The notes under the pieces were generated by a model. It was not told where the DNA came from and did not search any database. It saw nothing but the letters and a program-made list of their open reading frames with translations. Shown one piece after another: positions 9,038-10,312 of a stretch of DNA of 10,312 nucleotides. Origin of the DNA: an uncultured Planctomycetales bacterium (GTDB lineage: Bacteria > Planctomycetota > Planctomycetia > Isosphaerales > Isosphaeraceae); NCBI GenBank assembly GCA_937907525.1, contig CALCIB010000155.1:1-10312 (forward strand), written 5' to 3'. Both the position numbers and the translations under genes were made by a program. The first letter of the stretch is position 1; the number at the start of each line of letters is the position of its first letter.

Positions 9038-10219
9038 TCAGGGGATGACGCATTCGGGCGGGGCGCCGCCGCCGGCGAGCCACCGGTAGACGGAGGCCAG
9101 CCGCGCCGCCTGCTGGTCCCAGGTGTAATCGGCCTCGACCAGCCGGCGGCCGCGCGCGCCCAGCGCCCGACGCTCCTCGGGGGAGCGCCGCATCAACTCG
9201 CGGAGGGCTTGTGTCAGCGGCTCGGTTCTGGGTTCGACGACGACCGCGGCGTCGACGGCGGCGGCCTCGGGGAAGTGGCAGGCGGCGGTGAAGACGGCCG
9301 GCAGGCGGTTGGCGAGCGCCTCCAGGATCGCCATGCTGAATCCCTCGCTGTAGCTGGGCAGGGTGAAGGCGTCGGCCGCCGCCCAGACCTTCCGCGCCTC
9401 CTCGCCGGAGACGTGGCCGACGTAGGTCGCGCGATCGGAGAGCCCCAGGTCGGCCATCCTGCCGGCGAACGGGGCGAGCGCGCCGTCGTCCTTGCCGGCG
9501 AGCAAGAGGTGAAGCGCGGGGAACTCGGCGGCGAGTCTTCCCATGGCCTCGGCCAGCAGATCCAGGCCCTTCTTGGCGTGCAGCCGACCGAAGAACAGGA
9601 GGATGAACTTGTCCTTCAATTCGGGATGCGATTCTTCAAGCTTCGATCGCGGGGGCATGGCGTCGAAGGCGGAGAGGTCGACGCCGTTGGGGACGAAGCA
9701 GACCGGCGCCCACGGCGCCAGGTCGCGCAGGTGGCCGATCTCCGGCCTGGAAAGCGCGTGCAGGCAAGAGGCCCGCCGCAGGTTCCTGGACTCGACCAGG
9801 GCCAGGTAGAGCCGTTTCCTCCAGCGCTTGTGGTTGAGGGCCCAGGGCTCGGCCATGCCGTGCGCGGCCATGACGTAGGGGACCTTGGTCGCGCGGGCGA
9901 CGGCCGCGCCTCGGCGCGAGTGGTACTGCCAAAGGCCGTGCATGTGGACGACCTCCGCGGCGCGGACGGCGGCGTCCAGGTCGGCGTCGGGCCCGTCGAT
10001 CGCCAGGTCCTCCGGCGGGGCCAGGTCGTCCAGTCGCGAAGGCGTGGGCGTAACGATCCGGACGTCCCCCCCGGCGCGCTTGAGGGCCCCGGTCATCCCC
10101 AGGATGCTGGGGACCATGCCGCCGTCGCGGATCGGGTCCAGGCCGTTGCACAGGTGCAGCCAGCGCGCCCGGGCCGCGCGCGTCGCCGGGCCCGTCCTGG
10201 TCGCGGTCGCGGTCGTCAT
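9038..10219 (-). CDS. GT4 glycosyltransferase
   Basis: This 393-residue GT-B-fold enzyme should transfer a sugar from a nucleotide donor in the synthesis of a surface glycan. The N-terminal domain has GGM at 33-35, the acceptor-side strand VVHMHGLWQYHS (90-101) and VMAAHGMAEPWAL (116-128). The C-terminal donor-binding domain has FVPNGVDLSAF (175-185), FFGRLHAKKGLDLL (209-222; Arg212 and Lys217 are the usual phosphate-binding pair), LLLAGKDDG (238-246) and SYSEGFSMAILEAL (289-302), which holds the GT4 E-x7-E motif as Glu292 and Glu300. The length is normal for the family. The ATG has GGAGG seven bases upstream. It is followed at 23 bases by the GT2 gene, so the two are probably co-transcribed. 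The upstream part of the operon, if there is one, is beyond the right edge; the repeat copy at 10262 sits just upstream. Confidence 0.93.
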   Translation of the reverse strand: MTTATATRTGPATRAARARWLHLCNGLDPIRDGGMVPSILGMTGALKRAGGDVRIVTPTPSRLDDLAPPEDLAIDGPDADLDAAVRAAEVVHMHGLWQYHSRRGAAVARATKVPYVMAAHGMAEPWALNHKRWRKRLYLALVESRNLRRASCLHALSRPEIGHLRDLAPWAPVCFVPNGVDLSAFDAMPPRSKLEESHPELKDKFILLFFGRLHAKKGLDLLAEAMGRLAAEFPALHLLLAGKDDGALAPFAGRMADLGLSDRATYVGHVSGEEARKVWAAADAFTLPSYSEGFSMAILEALANRLPAVFTAACHFPEAAAVDAAVVVEPRTEPLTQALRELMRRSPEERRALGARGRRLVEADYTWDQQAARLASVYRWLAGGGAPPECVIP

Positions 10220-10261
10220 GAGGTCGCCTCCGTGTCGATGAAGTGGCTCGCGTATGCCGTC

Positions 10262-10305
10262 CCCTCTCCCACCGGGAGAGGGTGGCCCGAAGGGCCGGGT
10301 GAGGG
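10262..10305 (-). repeat. Double-hairpin intergenic repeat, copy 4 (inverted)
   Basis: On the minus strand it reads CCCTCACCC, a stem GGCCC-TTC-GGGCC (10284-10296), then a nine-base stem CCCTCTCCC/GGGAGAGGG (10262-10270 and 10274-10282) around a three-base loop. The first stem equals that of copy 3. The second differs from copies 1-3 in both arms, and the pairing is kept. It lies about 40 bases upstream of the GT4 start codon. From memory, similar CCCTCACCC-hairpin elements occur in many high-GC genomes; I could not check this. Confidence 0.8.
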
Positions 10306-10312
10306 TCGTCGC

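Noticed and set aside
9015..9083. Extension of the GT2 gene to an upstream start at 9083
   Set aside because: It would overlap the GT4 gene by about 46 bases and add an arginine-rich tail with no family counterpart, while the ATG at 9014 has AAGGAG nine bases upstream.

Overview
This is a very GC-rich window in which every gene I can support is on the minus strand. Base composition, the many long antisense shadow frames, and a TPR membrane protein of a style I associate with Planctomycetota suggest a high-GC planctomycete, perhaps near Isosphaeraceae. That placement is an inference; there is no rRNA or other marker to confirm it.

Read in the direction of transcription (right to left), the window opens with two glycosyltransferases: a GT4 enzyme (9038-10219), then, 23 bases on, a GT2 enzyme resembling the WaaE/KdtX group (8115-9014). 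They look like the tail of a surface-polysaccharide or lipopolysaccharide operon. Next come two overlapping genes: an unrecognised 215-residue protein (7420-8067) and a HEPN-family protein (6914-7423). They share an ATGA stop/start and have their own promoter with a perfect TATAAT box, placed at the stop codon of the GT2 gene. Part of the HEPN gene is clearly poorer in GC than the neighbours. This pair looks like an accessory toxin-antitoxin-like or nucleotide-binding module inserted between housekeeping genes, and is the most interesting protein-coding feature here.

A TPR-repeat membrane protein (5640-6773) follows, then carB, the large subunit of carbamoyl-phosphate synthase (2158-5394), which is full length with all domains and no carA beside it. 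Last is a membrane-anchored glycerophosphodiester phosphodiesterase (89-1903).

Four copies of a double-hairpin repeat lie between genes: at 1-55, 1947-2001 (inverted), 2082-2133, and 10262-10305 (inverted). The arms of both hairpins differ between copies, but the differences are compensatory, so the two-stem shape is kept while the sequence changes. Two of the copies form a nearly perfect 55-bp inverted pair around the phosphodiesterase gene. I saw no rRNA, tRNA, CRISPR array, transposase or integrase. Gaps between genes are all under 300 bases and hold only these repeats and candidate promoters.
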